Positions 11,084 through 21,834 of a stretch of DNA of 64,000 nt are shown here, piece after piece. Source of the stretch: Serpula lacrymans var. lacrymans S7.9 (lineage: Eukaryota; Basidiomycota; Agaricomycetes; Boletales; Serpulaceae); assembly GCF_000218685.1 (NCBI RefSeq), contig NW_006763294.1:2853821-2917820 (forward strand), given 5' to 3'. A model generated the notes under the pieces. That model did not search any database. It was not told the origin of the DNA and was given only the letters and a program-made list of their open reading frames with translations. Positions within the stretch are counted from its first letter, which is position 1. Each line of letters begins with the position of its first letter. A program made the translations under genes and the position numbers.

Positions 11084-13102
11084 CTATGCGTTATATGCGT
11101 CACCTCCGCTGCAGCCCTCTTCGAGCCTCTCTGTGCTCAATTTAAGCTTATTCAAGTGACTATCATTAGTCTCCACCGTATTATTCTGATATAAGCAAAG
11201 GGTTCATTCAGCATTCCCCCCAGAAAGAAAAATATGCTCACTGCTGAACTTAAGGCCACTTCATACGAAAAGGTCGCCATCTGGGGCCGTGAAGAATTAG
11301 CAACATTGAACTCTAAAGATCGTCGAGAGCCTCCTGTAAGCTGAAAAGATGCATTGGTAACATTCTCTTTCGCTCGGATATTTGCACGTTCGATCAGTCT
11401 GGAAGGCAGAAATCAGTGGTTATTGATAGGAATGTTGGTTGAGCTGCATTTCTGACACTTACAAGGCCACTGTAAATCAAATGCTGACATTACGTCTACA
11501 ATGATGATACCCATAACGGAAGCTCACGCGTAAGGTTAACATATAAGCTGGGGAGGATAAAATAAAAAGGCAACCTTGTTGTCCCATTGTGTTTCATGAA
11601 TAAATGATTACATGCAATGACGGGTACATACCAATACCAGTAGGTTTGTTCAACAAACCACAAGACCAGACATGAGCCTTGCACAGCCACGAGGAGTATC
11701 CCACGATTGAGTACCAAGAATTGTATTGATTTCAGGATGCCCCTTGTCCTACAATACCCTATCAATCACGATGCTCATTTAAACAGAAAAAGAAAAAGAG
11801 GATAAAAGGACTCGAGGTACGGAAAATACTACTGACTTCCTTGATATTATCTCCTTGGGATTGAGAAAACACCACATTGCGGCTGAAGCGATGAAATCAC
11901 AAACTGTCGACACAGTGAGACAAATATCACCCAGGATCTGTAAGTGCCACATCGAAATGTTAGATAGCCACAATATAGAGAATACATAGACAGCGGCATA
12001 CACGAAACGTCCTTGTGTTGGTATACGCGAGAGATGAGTGTTGCGTTAAGAGGCAAGCATTAGCTAGATTGATAAGGGGGTGATTATCTGGATACAACGT
12101 CACGATGATACAGCGGCCTACCCATCCCTAAACCTGCCAGAAAACAATAAGTGAGTCCATGCATCGTGCTTGAAATATAGTGACAACTTTCCTAAACCAC
12201 ACAGTGCAAAAAAGACCTGGAGTCAACATAAATATAACAATTGAAATATGTCTGCATATTGAACACACTGACAATGATCAAAGCCACTATCCAACTCTTC
12301 CGGTTGACTGTGGTAAATGAACATAGGCTCTTGAAGCTACCAGGGCTAATAGACTCACCTATGTGGATTTGGAGAGCGAAGAACAACTGTGCTCTGTATT
12401 ATGATCAGTATAGGTATCAAAGTAAGGTTATTATGGGCGTGTATACAGTGCCTGTATGACGCATGTTGTGGCAATCTCTGCACTATATTCCCTATCTTGG
12501 GTCTTAGTAGGCTGTGATAGCTGTAAGATAAGGCTTTACGCACCATGGCAGGAGTGTAAGAATCAATGGATTGTAGTGATTTTGAGTCTAGGAGGGGGGA
12601 ATATAAGGTATAATCTGCGATACAAATCGAAAAACATACGAAGTGGGGAAAAAACAACCTGGCTAAAAATATCCAATTCAATGTGTTGATGATACTATGA
12701 AGAAGCATAAGGTAATATTTTATGGTCATTTTATGGTACATATTGCGTACAGGATACATGACACCTGGCACACTGTGGTGAGTGCCTGATGATATGGACA
12801 CGGCTTGAACGCTGTTACTCACCAGTGTCTTGGTGGGCCACCGATCATTGTAATTGAGAAAATAGTAATAGGCCTGCACAAACATGCACCCTAGAAAACT
12901 TACACAACGTTAACCTCCAGAGGGAATTAGAGCAGCCAATGAGCTAACACAGTTGCAACAAGGAACCCTACAAGAGTGATACTAGTAAGCCTAATTGAGA
13001 GACTGTATTCAGTGATAAATTCGTACCCCAGTAGCTACATTCCAAGTACTTTACCTGCAACCCTGATAGCGGGGACACGAGGATATCAGATTTTTGTAAC
13101 AT
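11084..13102 (-). CDS. DUF6534-like multi-pass membrane protein, copy A
   Basis: Seven-helix membrane protein of the Agaricomycete family usually annotated DUF6534; function unknown. It has at least eight small exons. Recognisable blocks in order are: CMFVQAYYYFLNYNDRWPTKTLV (helix 2 region), a segment reading EIATTCVIQALYT, ILGDICLTVSTVCDFIASAAMWCFL, LNRGILLVAVQGSCLVLWFVEQTYWYWLPFYFILPSLYVNL, and a soluble tail with IERANIRAKENVTNASFQLTGGSRRSLEFNV. The stop at 11084-11086 follows a 55-nt intron. The tail and intron positions match copy B (43567-45562) closely, so the two are tandem paralogues now separated by the transposon island. The first exon (ATG 13102) and the donor joining it to the helix-2 exon are uncertain. 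Confidence 0.68.
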
Positions 13103-13453
13103 GAGGTGAAAGAGACAGGTGAGTATTCGAGTTCGTCCTTTTGGCGCACTTTAAACAAAATATACCTATGTAAGGGTTCTTGTGATCAGCATGTACGAAC
13201 ATTGGTTCTGTTTACAGTAAAGATGTGGACAATGCTCATCTTCCGTAGTCTGTGCCGGAGAGATGCGATCATGTCCGACTATTGAGATGAACAGTATGGG
13301 AACAGGGAACCGAGACACTGCACATATTCCAGAGTTAGATTGCTTCATTATGAAACTGATTCCGTTTACTTGTAAGTAGAGGGGGGTTCACTATTATTGT
13401 ATTAGTCTTGTATCCTTTTGTCGCTTTCCAATCATCTTCAGCGATCTTCCAGT
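13103..13453. other. upstream region of DUF6534 copy A, left flank of Plavaka element
   Basis: About 350 bp between the putative start of copy A and the left terminal repeat of the Plavaka element. A G-run followed by TTCACTATTATTG lies near 13380-13400. No coding sequence is supported. Confidence 0.35.
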
Positions 13454-13477
13454 CATCAGTAAAATGTCAACTTTCTT
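13454..13477 (+). repeat. left terminal inverted repeat of Plavaka element
   Basis: Starts CATCAGTAAAATGTCAA and continues with a T-rich stretch. It matches the reverse complement of 20109-20132 at about 22 of 24 positions. Confidence 0.65.
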
Positions 13478-13939
13478 TGAAGACCTTAACTCAGCTTAAA
13501 ACGATTTTAAGAGTGATTAAGATCGGTTTGGTGCCAAGGGACCTATGGATTTTCAAGACGAGAAAAGTTTGATTAAGGACACTCAATTTCTTGAATCTCA
13601 CTGAGTACGACTTTGAACAAACTTGAACAACTCTTGAATTTTTATTAAGGCATTAAGAAGTAACTCCTAAGATGAAAGCAAGATATTTTCGAGAACCGGA
13701 ACAAGTAGCATTAAATGAGAATAAGAAAAAGTCAGTGCTCCAAGTTGTAAAAGACGAAACACAATTCAAGACACAATTATCACCAAAACAAACTGAGCAG
13801 GGATGTGGAAAGAGTCTACAAGGAATTCATGATAGCTGGGGAAAACACTAAATGTATTTGATCATCTATGCACCCCAACGCAAAAAACCTGTAATGAGCA
13901 TGAATGCGAGGGCACACATACAAGGAACACTTACACAGC

Positions 13940-16368
13940 CTAAACATCAGCTAGACGGGCTCGAGGGTCAGCACCTCCATCTGTACTTGTGGCTGGCTGT
14001 TTAGAGCGTCCTTTTCCAACAACGTAGGTGCTTGCTTTTGCCACTATGTCGTCCATTGTCTCTTGTTTGAGTGCTTTGATTGATGTAGCATAATAGCGAG
14101 TAGCCTCGCCCCAGTTCGTGTCAGAGAACGCCACATGGCTACCGGTTGTTTTGCCAGTAGCCCTGTTGAGCTCTCGAACCGGCTTGACTTTCCGAGCTAC
14201 GGAACCTACTTGGGATTGCGTTACTGGCGGGTCCCAGGTGATTTTTCTCTCAGCCCACATAGTAAATGCACATTCAACCTATATTCAGGCTTTAGTAGAG
14301 ACCTCGAAATGATGCTGGTTTTGTACTCACGGCTGCTGCGCTCATCGCTAGGGCCCCTACCGGTGGATACTTCTTAGTGTCTGTGGCATTACTAGGCACA
14401 CTGTCAGCTCGCAATACCTCAACATCAATAGATGTGTTAACTGCCGCAAGGTGGGCCGCAAATGTTTGCAGGACAAACGGCGACCGAAAGAGACCACAAA
14501 ATCCCTAAAAACAAAATGTGAGCCAAATATGATGTATTATGAGACCACATACCAAGGGATCATCCCCTATTTCTTCGTAGAGGTATGCAAAACCAGTGAG
14601 AACTTCACTAGCAAATTCTTGACGGGCGTGATAAGTTGTGTAAGCGGGATCAGATTCAAAGAAGTGCTCCACCATGGCCTTGGCAGTAGAACCAAAACCA
14701 CTTCGCCATTCCGAAAGACGTTGAGAGGCCTAAGAGCTAGTGAAAGAAATAACAAGACAAAAGACAAAATAAAACTCACCACAAGATAGACAGGGTCTTG
14801 TACAGTGATAGCGTGGCGAATGTTGGGATAGATAGCATCCCAGGCCAGTTGCATGGCCCAGATTGCCTTGGTGTCGCTAATGTTCCAGGGATTCTCGCAG
14901 GTCCCAACCCACTTCTTATACATTGTGATAAAAGTGTTGCGCCAACGGCCACCCTCCATGCAACCCTCCAGGAGGTCAGAGTTTGTGATTTTTGTCGGAT
15001 GTTCAACTTTGATGCGCTTTAAGGGAGGCTTAACACCATCTCAAAATTTAACGAGGTTCTAGAGAAGAATAAGGTCAGTAAAAAACAAACTTGAACGGTT
15101 AACTCACAGTGCTTATGGTACGCTTTCCCTTAACAGCCTCTATGTACTCTTCTATCTCAACTTCATCCTCAAGTCCACCCGCCCGATATCCAATACCAGT
15201 GCCTTCATTTGTAGCTGACCACATATTTGATGTGGATTGTGAAGAGAGCACCCGTTTCTTGTTGTTCGGATGAGATGTGCAAGCAGTGGAGTCTGTAGTG
15301 ATGGGAAAGAGTGATGAAACGTCCTGCGAGTTTGTGCTGAGTTCATCTGCTTCGTTTGTTGTAGCATAGTTTGGCTTGTGAACATTTTTTCTCCATGAAT
15401 TGATGCCTACAGATTTGCTATAGGATGGATCCGACACATTTGAATTGAGGCGTTGGTAGAAAAATAGAGTTATTTTGTTGAGGCAAAGCAGTTGATCAGT
15501 CATTCTGTAGAGATCAGATGAAAGAAATGTGCTGACCTTCCACGTGGTCTTTGCGCACCATATTGGGGCTTAGCCAGCGTCAGGTCGGAAGCTGCACTTC
15601 CTTGTTGCCTTAAGGCTACAATGGCACCTTGAATGCCTGAGTCGTTGCCTGCTTTCTTCTTTTTCTTGGGGACGAGCTCCTCTATGTCACTCTCTTCCAA
15701 ACCTTCATTGTTGTCTCCATCATCAGCTCCATCATCAATTCCTCCATCAACTCCATCATCAGCTTGGAAGTACAGCTGAGAAGAACACATCATATCGATG
15801 TCTCTATCATCAATTCCTTCATCAACTCCATCATTGGTTTGAAAGTCCAGCTGAGAAGAACACACCATACTAATAGCTCCATCAATTCCTTCATCAACTC
15901 CGTTATCAACTCCATCATCAGCTGAGAAGAACACATCATACCTTGTTCGTCTTTTTTGCTCTCTTTGCTGCCTACTGATTCTTCTTCATCCCCGCTATCT
16001 GGGATGACCTTCAGGCTGCTTTTACAGCATGCAAGATGGGACTGGTGCCACTGGGAAGGAATAGGTGCCACAGAATCTTCTCTGCCATCCTCGATGTAAG
16101 GGCTGTCTTTCTTACTTACCTGGCGCCGTTGGGAGGGAGGGAGCATAGGTATATTGTCTTCTATGTCTTCTCTGGCATTTTTATTTTCAACCTTTGCTGC
16201 AGCAGCAAGACCAAGCTTCATAGCTTGCACCAACTCCTTTTTGGTGAGTTTAAACTGTTCTTTCTCTTGCGCTACCTCCGCTCGAGAACAACGTTTTGGT
16301 TCCAGGTCAAGTAGAATTTTCCCGGGGTGTTGATGGGCATTTTTAGCACGAGTTACTGGGCGAGACAT
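13940..16368 (-). pseudogene. second gene of the Plavaka element, unknown function, disrupted
   Basis: Minus-strand multi-exon gene starting MSRPVTRAKNAHQHPGKILL (ATG 16368; an upstream ATG at 16389 is possible). It has a Lys/Glu-rich region, a Ser/acidic region with a tandem repeat and a KKKKK basic patch. A conserved-looking domain follows, with AIYPNIRHAITVQDPVYLV, SEWRSGFGSTA, LFRSPFVLQTFAAHL and ALAMSAAAVECAF. The end is FSDTNWGEATRYYATSIKALK...PRARLADV with a stop at 13940. I recognise this as a common basidiomycete protein type but cannot name a domain. A TGA inside the exon near 15040 (LVKF, stop, DGVKPP) breaks it. It lies inside the same terminal repeats as the transposase and is transcribed away from it, so it is probably element cargo or an accessory gene. 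Confidence 0.6.
15770..15945 (-). repeat. tandem repeat of about 70-75 bp in the acidic region
   Basis: Three copies of a unit beginning (plus strand) AGCTGAGAAGAACACA at about 15773, 15849 and 15917. Between them lie variable ATCAACTCCATCAT-type short repeats. In the coding direction each unit contains TGTTCTTCTCAGCTG, a good 3' splice acceptor, and encodes DDGVDEGID-like acidic residues. Confidence 0.7.
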
Positions 16369-16534
16369 GGGGGGAAGATGGATGGACAAAGCTTTACGTG
16401 GAAGAGAGAAAACGGAGTTCAGGACTAATAGTAGGTAATTTTCAAATGAAATTTTCTGTGTTACTTCGGAACTAAAGCTTTCTCACACATAGTATGATTG
16501 CTCTTACGTTCTTTACTAGTAGACTCAAACAACA

Positions 16535-19500
16535 ATGCCTCCCCAGATATATCATCACAAACCTGCCCGGCCACACCACAGCAGCTTAACTATACCCTGC
16601 GAGAATTCTCAGTGCAACCGCTGGTTTCGCAGTCTCTCCGGTTTGAAAAAACATGTGCGCTCTTGTCATGTCAGTGCCCCCAGCCGTCCACTTCCTCCTG
16701 AGCACCCAGCACTTTCACCACCAGCTGAAAATGAACTAGAAAGCAACTTCGAACCATTTGACGGACAGGATGAGCAAGAAAATCCGCTATTCAATGAGCC
16801 ATTAGAAGATCAGGCTCAATGTGAGATTGAATACTATCCTTTTCTAGATGGTATGTTGTCTATGTTTTCTAATGGGCGTTATTCCTGCTGAAAACTCACA
16901 GGACGGCCTTGTGATGAAAACGCGAACTTTCTACCTCCTGGAGCAAAACCTGTACTACCCGAAACCCCGTCAACCAATGATTGGTCCCCATACCGGGATT
17001 GTGTTGAGTTTGAGACAGCGTAACTCCTCTACAAAAAGGTACAGATGTCTGGGGGAGATATTAATGCCCTTGTAGATCTGTGGAGGGCCTCGTTCATCAA
17101 AAATGGTCTGGCTGATGAAGATGTCCCTTTTGCAAACAAGGACGACTTGTACCGAGTAATTGACTCGACTTCCAGCAGTGACGTGCCATGGGAGTCTTTC
17201 TCTCTCTCATATAATGGCGAGCTTCCCAAAGAAGACCCCCCAGAGTGGATGAAACAGGAATTTGATGTTTGGTTTAGGAGTCCGCGTGCCATCATTCAAA
17301 ACATGCTATCTAATTGAGACTTCTGTGGTGAAACCAATTTTGTGCCTTACCGGAAGTTTAGCAAGAAGGGAGAGTGAGAATATAAAGACTTCATGTCAGG
17401 GGAGTGGGCCTGGAAGCAGGCCAACAAGATCTCCGTGGATCCAACAACCCATGGCTCATCATTCGTGCCTGTTATTCTAGGCAGCGATAAGACCACAGTG
17501 TCAGTTGCGACAGGCCAAAATGAATATTATCCAGTGTATATATCCATTGGAAACATTCACAATAATGTCCGACGAGCACACAGGAATGCTGTTGCATTGC
17601 TGGGCTTTCTGGCCATTCCAAAGAGTTTGTTCTATTCAACAATATTTTTTCTTTGCATATACTAAAGCTAACACCTTTTCAGCTGAGAAGAAGTATGCAA
17701 ATGACATCAAGTTTCGCAAGTTTCACCGACAGTTATTCCACACCTCCCTGGCTCGCATTCTTCAAGATCTCAAACCCGGGATGCTAGTTCCGGAGGTTCT
17801 ATGATGCGCTGACATGCATTTTAGGCGTGTTATCTATGGTATTGGTCCATACATAGCTGATTATCCGGAGCAGGCTCTTCTTGCATGTATAGTTCAAGGG
17901 TGGTGTCCTCGGTAAGTGGCTTTCTTATACGGTACTATTCAGACTAATATCTGATTCTCATAGCTGTATTGCCTGGCCTAACAATCTTGATGGCAGAGGT
18001 GGTCGGCGCTCAGAAGATCACACAGAGGTTCTTGCAAACTTCCTCAGTCCAGTGGTTTTGTGGGACCAATATGGTATTGTTAGCGACATAGTAGTGAGTC
18101 TTTTACATTCGAACAAATCCTGTTCTTTATCATATGCCAACCCTTTTACATTCAAACAAATTTTGTTCTTTCTCATACGCCAACCCTTTTACATTTGAAT
18201 GAATCCTGTTCTTTCTCATTTGCCAACCCTTTTACATTCAAACGAATCCTGTTTTTTCTTGTTCACCAACCCACACTCAAACAGCCATTCACACATGATT
18301 TCCCTCGTGCCAACATACATGAAATTCTGGCTCCTGATCTTCTTCACCAAGTCATCAAAGGTACTTTTAAGGATCACCTTGTGACTTGGGTAGAAGATTA
18401 CCTCCATCTAACATATAGCAAGAAGCGGGCTGACGAGATTTCAGATGACATTGACCGACGGATTGCAGCAGTTCCCTCGTTTCCTGGCCTTCGACGATTT
18501 CCTCAAGGCCGTGGATTCAAGCAGTGAACCGGCGACAATTCAAAGGCTCTCATGAAGGTGTACTTCCCCACTATTGAAGGGCATGTCCCCCCAGACATAA
18601 TATGTACATTCCAGGCTTTTCTTGACTTCTGTTACTTGGTACGGCACGATACTCACAGTGACAGCACCATCCAGAAAGTGCAAGATGCCGTCAAGGATTT
18701 CCACCACAGCCGCACCATTTTTGAGACACTAGGTGTCCGACCAACAGGGTTCTCTCTCCCACAACAGCATTCACTACAACATTATCCATGGCTCATTCGA
18801 ATGTTTGGGTCTCCAAACAGCCTCTGTTTGTCAATAACGGAATCACGACACATTACGGCTGTAAAAGAAGCATGGCGCCGGTCAAGCAGATTTGAAGCAC
18901 TTGGTCAGATGTTGCTGATCAACCAGAGGCTCGACAAACTTGCGGTCTCTAGGGTGGACTTTACAGCCCGTGGGATGCTTTCAGGCAGTATCCTAGACTA
19001 TGTAAAGAATTATCACAATGATGCAATGGAGGCTACAAGAGCTCTGGATACAAGAGCGGAGCACCACAATACCGAAGACAACAACAACGGGGATAGTGGG
19101 CCGGTCCCAGGTCCATTGACACCTGGCTATGTCAAACCATCGGTTCGCCGTTGTACATTTTATTTCACTGCTATTTAAATGTATATTATACTGATGGCTA
19201 TCTTTTTAGTGCGTCAATATTCAACAAACTGCCACAAACTCAGTGTGCAGCTCAACCAACCCTGCCTTGTTGAGTTACTCCGGCGCTTCCTTTACAGCCA
19301 AGCGCACATGAACGACCATGATGCACCCTCAGCCTTTAATATACCCCTGCACCAATGCCCCATGTTCAATTCGAGGGTAGTTGCAACGCACTCGGCAGTT
19401 GCATATTTCTATGCGCCAAGCGACTGCAGTGGAATCGGTGGTATGCGCCGAGAAACAATTCGTGCCACGCCTTTGTGGCGAAAGCATGCGGCTCATTACA

Positions 19501-19889
19501 ACTGTGCTTTTGTCGAGCGCGATCCTTCAATTCCAGGAATCCGAGGACTCGATGTCGTTCGCATTTTTGCATTCCTTTCTTTCTCACATGATAATACTAC
19601 TTATCCATGTGCTCTTATATAGTGGTTCTCTCATATTCTGGATGAGCCTGATGAACTCACTGGGTTGTGGAAGGTCCAGCCTGATACAAATGACGATGGA
19701 TCACCCAGTCTCGAAATTATTCATTTAGACTGTATCTTTCGTAGTGCACATCTCATGCCTGTATTCGGCGATTATGGTCATCGGTTCATCCCATCTGACA
19801 TTGATTTCACTAACTCACTAGATAAATTTCCTACGTTCTACATTAATAAATATATAGACCATCATGCCTTCGGACTTAGCCAAGGATGA
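16535..19889 (+). pseudogene. Plavaka transposase (CACTA superfamily), disrupted
   Basis: Start ATG 16535. The N-terminus holds a C2H2-like zinc finger, with CENSQCNRWFRSL then GLKKHVRSCH. An intron after PFLDG joins RPCDENANFLPPGAKP. The long Plavaka core follows: MSGGDINALVDLW, WESFSLSYNGELP, GSDKTTVSVATGQNEYYPVY, FRRVIYGIGPYIADYPEQALLACIVQGWCPR, DLLHQVIKGTFKDHLVTWVEDYLHL and ITESRHITAVKEAWRRSSRFEALGQMLL. It ends at NKYIDHHAFGLSQG. In-frame stops occur at about 17022 (TAA), 17317 and 17371 (TGA), 17802 (TGA in EVL, stop, CADMHFRR), 18525 (TGA in FKQ, stop, TGD) and 19620 (TAG). Most sit where the family has Arg or Trp, fitting CGA or TGG changed by C:G to T:A. No functional transposase can be made. 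Confidence 0.85.
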
Positions 19890-20108
19890 TTCATAACTTG
19901 TCAAACTTGATTTTATACTTCATGTACTTGGACCACGCTTGGATAACACTTTGCTCAAAATGTCTGAATGCTTCTACTTAGACCAGCCTACGTGTCTAAA
20001 TGAAGTTGAAGGTGAATTGGCTCGCTTTCTTGTTCACTTGATAGAGCTTTAATTCCTTATATTTCTTGAACAGTCTTGAAAGTCAGCAAAGCGTGACCAA
20101 GTTCCGTC

Positions 20109-20132
20109 AAGAAATTTGACACTTTACTGATG
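20109..20132 (-). repeat. right terminal inverted repeat of Plavaka element
   Basis: Plus strand ends GACACTTTACTGATG. The reverse complement starts CATCAGTAAAGTGTCAA and pairs with the left terminal repeat at 13454. Confidence 0.62.
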
Positions 20133-20156
20133 CACCTGGAGTTGGGCACCACCAAG

Positions 20157-20498
20157 TGACAAAACCGGATAAACCCGGTCTCTGCCGAAGCAGCCATTGT
20201 TCTCCATGGAGCATAGCCACCACTCCATGGAGTAACCATTGTTCTCCTAGGAGCACAATTGTACTCCTAGGAGTCATTATACTGTAGCGAGTAGCACCTC
20301 CAACTATAAGTAGTAGGGGGTTTAGTATAGGAATACCTCAGTCGTTTCTATAGCCTCTTGGGCAGCGGCTGAGGTATGTTACATTACATTTATTAGAGAT
20401 CACCTTAAACTAACATCTATTGTAGTTTCACTTAGGTAAATAATAAAGTCGTTTCTATAGCCTCTCGGGCAGCGGCTGAGTTTCACTTAGTTTTATTA
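20157..20498 (+). mobile_element. solo copia LTR A with 5-bp target duplication CCAAG
   Basis: A 342-bp LTR beginning TGACAAAACCGG and ending TTTTATTA, flanked by the direct repeat CCAAG at 20152-20156 and 20499-20503. It belongs to the same family as the LTRs of the copia element at 20791-43124. It inserted 24 bp outside the right end of the Plavaka element. Inside it carries an intron plus a spliced duplicate (see the repeat entry at 20341-20490). Confidence 0.85.
20341..20490 (+). repeat. unspliced plus spliced exon-pair duplication inside LTR A
   Basis: Exon 1 (33 bp, 20341-20373, ending GCGGCTGAG) is followed by a 52-nt canonical intron (20374-20425, GTATGT...CTAAC...TGTAG). Exon 2 is TTTCACTTAG (20426-20435). 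A 12-bp linker GTAAATAATAAA follows, then exon 1 again (20448-20480, one mismatch) joined directly to exon 2 (20481-20490) with the intron precisely absent. The same arrangement occurs in LTR C (20799-20948, minus strand). Confidence 0.85.
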
Positions 20499-20650
20499 CC
20501 AAGAGCATAGATCTAGTTTGCCCAGTGTCTCTTCTTGCGCATGAACTGCATGGTGCGGGATGTATATGATCTACTCAATGTCAGAAAAATCCACTTTTGC
20601 CTGATTTGACCAAATGTGGTTTGATAATACTGTCAGAAATTAGAACATCT

Positions 20651-20790
20651 TAATAAATCTAAGTGAAACTCAGCCGCTGCCTAAGAGGCTATAGAAATGA
20701 CTGAGGTATTCCTATACTAAACCCCCTACTACTTATAGTCGGAGGTGCTACTTGCTATAGTATAATGACTCCTAGGAGAACAATGCTGAC
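20651..20790 (-). mobile_element. truncated copia LTR B, spliced form
   Basis: 140 bp of a copia-family LTR in minus orientation. It begins TAATAAATCTAAGTGAAA and breaks off at CAATGCTGAC, where LTR C starts. Outside the intron it matches the 5' LTR at 42501-43124. The intron of that LTR is cleanly missing (exon 2 directly against exon 1). The 152 bp between LTR A and LTR B (20499-20650) show no recognisable feature. Confidence 0.75.
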
Positions 20791-21396
20791 TAATAAAACT
20801 AAGTGAAACTCAGCCGCTGCCCGAGAGGCTGTAGAAACGACTTTATTATTTACCTAAGTGAAACTACAATGGATGTTAGTTTAAGGTGATTTCTAATAAA
20901 TATAATGTAACATACCTCAGCCGCTGCCCAAGAGGCTATAGAAACGACTAAGGTATTTCTATACTAAACCCCCTACTACTTATAGTTGGAGGTGCTACTC
21001 GCTACAGTATAACGTAAGGACCATTTTACTATTTTCTTATCTTCTCTATGTCTTGGTTCTTGAACACTTTCCCATTACACCTCTGGCTCTAGGGCTAGAG
21101 GTATCGTTTGCTATCTTACTTCTCATAGCCCTCATAGGCTTTCTTAACCATCACTACCACTTTATATCACAGATTAGAGACTGGGTATCACTCCCAGCCA
21201 GCCAGCACGATGGGTAGGGACTGGTAGTAGGCATCTTGCCAACCAGCTTCAAGCCACATCAAGGCCTGGATATACTAATAAACACTTTGATCAGGATTGT
21301 ACCTCATCATGAGGATACGGTTCCTGAACACGCGTGATAAACACCTATTATTAGTACAATTCTCTCACCCGCTGATTAATCATTCAAAGTTGTACA

Positions 21397-21810
21397 TTTT
21401 ACGCATGAAGTGCTTAACAAAGTCTGAGGGTTTGTCGAGGTTTGTAAAGAGACTTATCCGAAGACAAGTTCGAGAACATAGTTCTGAGTGGAGGTTTTCC
21501 AACGGGAGTTGGTCTTCTTCTGAGTAGAAGTCTGATCTTAGGAGTCTAGCTTTGTAAGCGTAAACTGCGTAGAATTGTATTAGAGAATACTACTGCTATT
21601 ACATGGTATTTATAATGGAGAGGAATTGGTGATAGGAGTTAGGTCCTATCTAGGGCAGGTCCGTCTGTTCAGGACTAAGTACTATAATAGGTACTGCAAA
21701 TGCGAGAGGAACAAAAGTGTACGTGAAGGAAATGAGTCATAGGTCCAATGGTATAACCGATGAGTAAAAAGAAATGAGCAGTCCTTAAATGTCCAATAGA
21801 GATCGTAACA
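21397..21810 (-). repeat. Gypsy-1 3' LTR (414 bp)
   Basis: Ends (plus strand) ATCGTAACA at 21810. It differs from the partner LTR at 28997-29410 at about seven or more positions, mainly in U3 and at the damaged terminus. Confidence 0.9.
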
Positions 21811-21834
21811 TTACCCCCTTACTTGCTCCGAGTT

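Larger units (their letters stand above)
13454..20132 (+). mobile_element. Plavaka-type (CACTA superfamily) DNA transposon, defective
   Basis: An element of about 6.7 kb bounded by imperfect inverted repeats. The left end reads CATCAGTAAAATGTCAA from 13454 and the reverse complement of the right end (to 20132) reads CATCAGTAAAGTGTCAA. Between them lie a divergently oriented gene pair: a minus-strand gene of unknown function and a plus-strand Plavaka transposase. TTCTTGAA/CTTGAA-like motifs recur in both subterminal regions, as in CACTA elements. Both genes carry stop codons, so the copy is not autonomous. The exact outer boundary and a target-site duplication were not found. Confidence 0.72.

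Noticed and set aside
12355..12885. Single 176-residue membrane protein on the minus strand
   Set aside because: The open frame crosses several introns of DUF6534 copy A. Only the CMFVQAYYYFLNYNDRWPTKTLV part is exon in that frame.
13380..13410. CACTATTATTGTATTAG as the left CACTA terminus of the Plavaka element
   Set aside because: No matching inverted copy exists on the right side. The CATCAGTAAA repeats at 13454 and 20132 pair instead.
20157..20498. CRISPR-like or regulatory tandem repeat in the GCAGCGGCTGAG copies
   Set aside because: The copies have exactly exon borders at splice sites and lie within an LTR with a target duplication. This is a eukaryotic retroelement structure.
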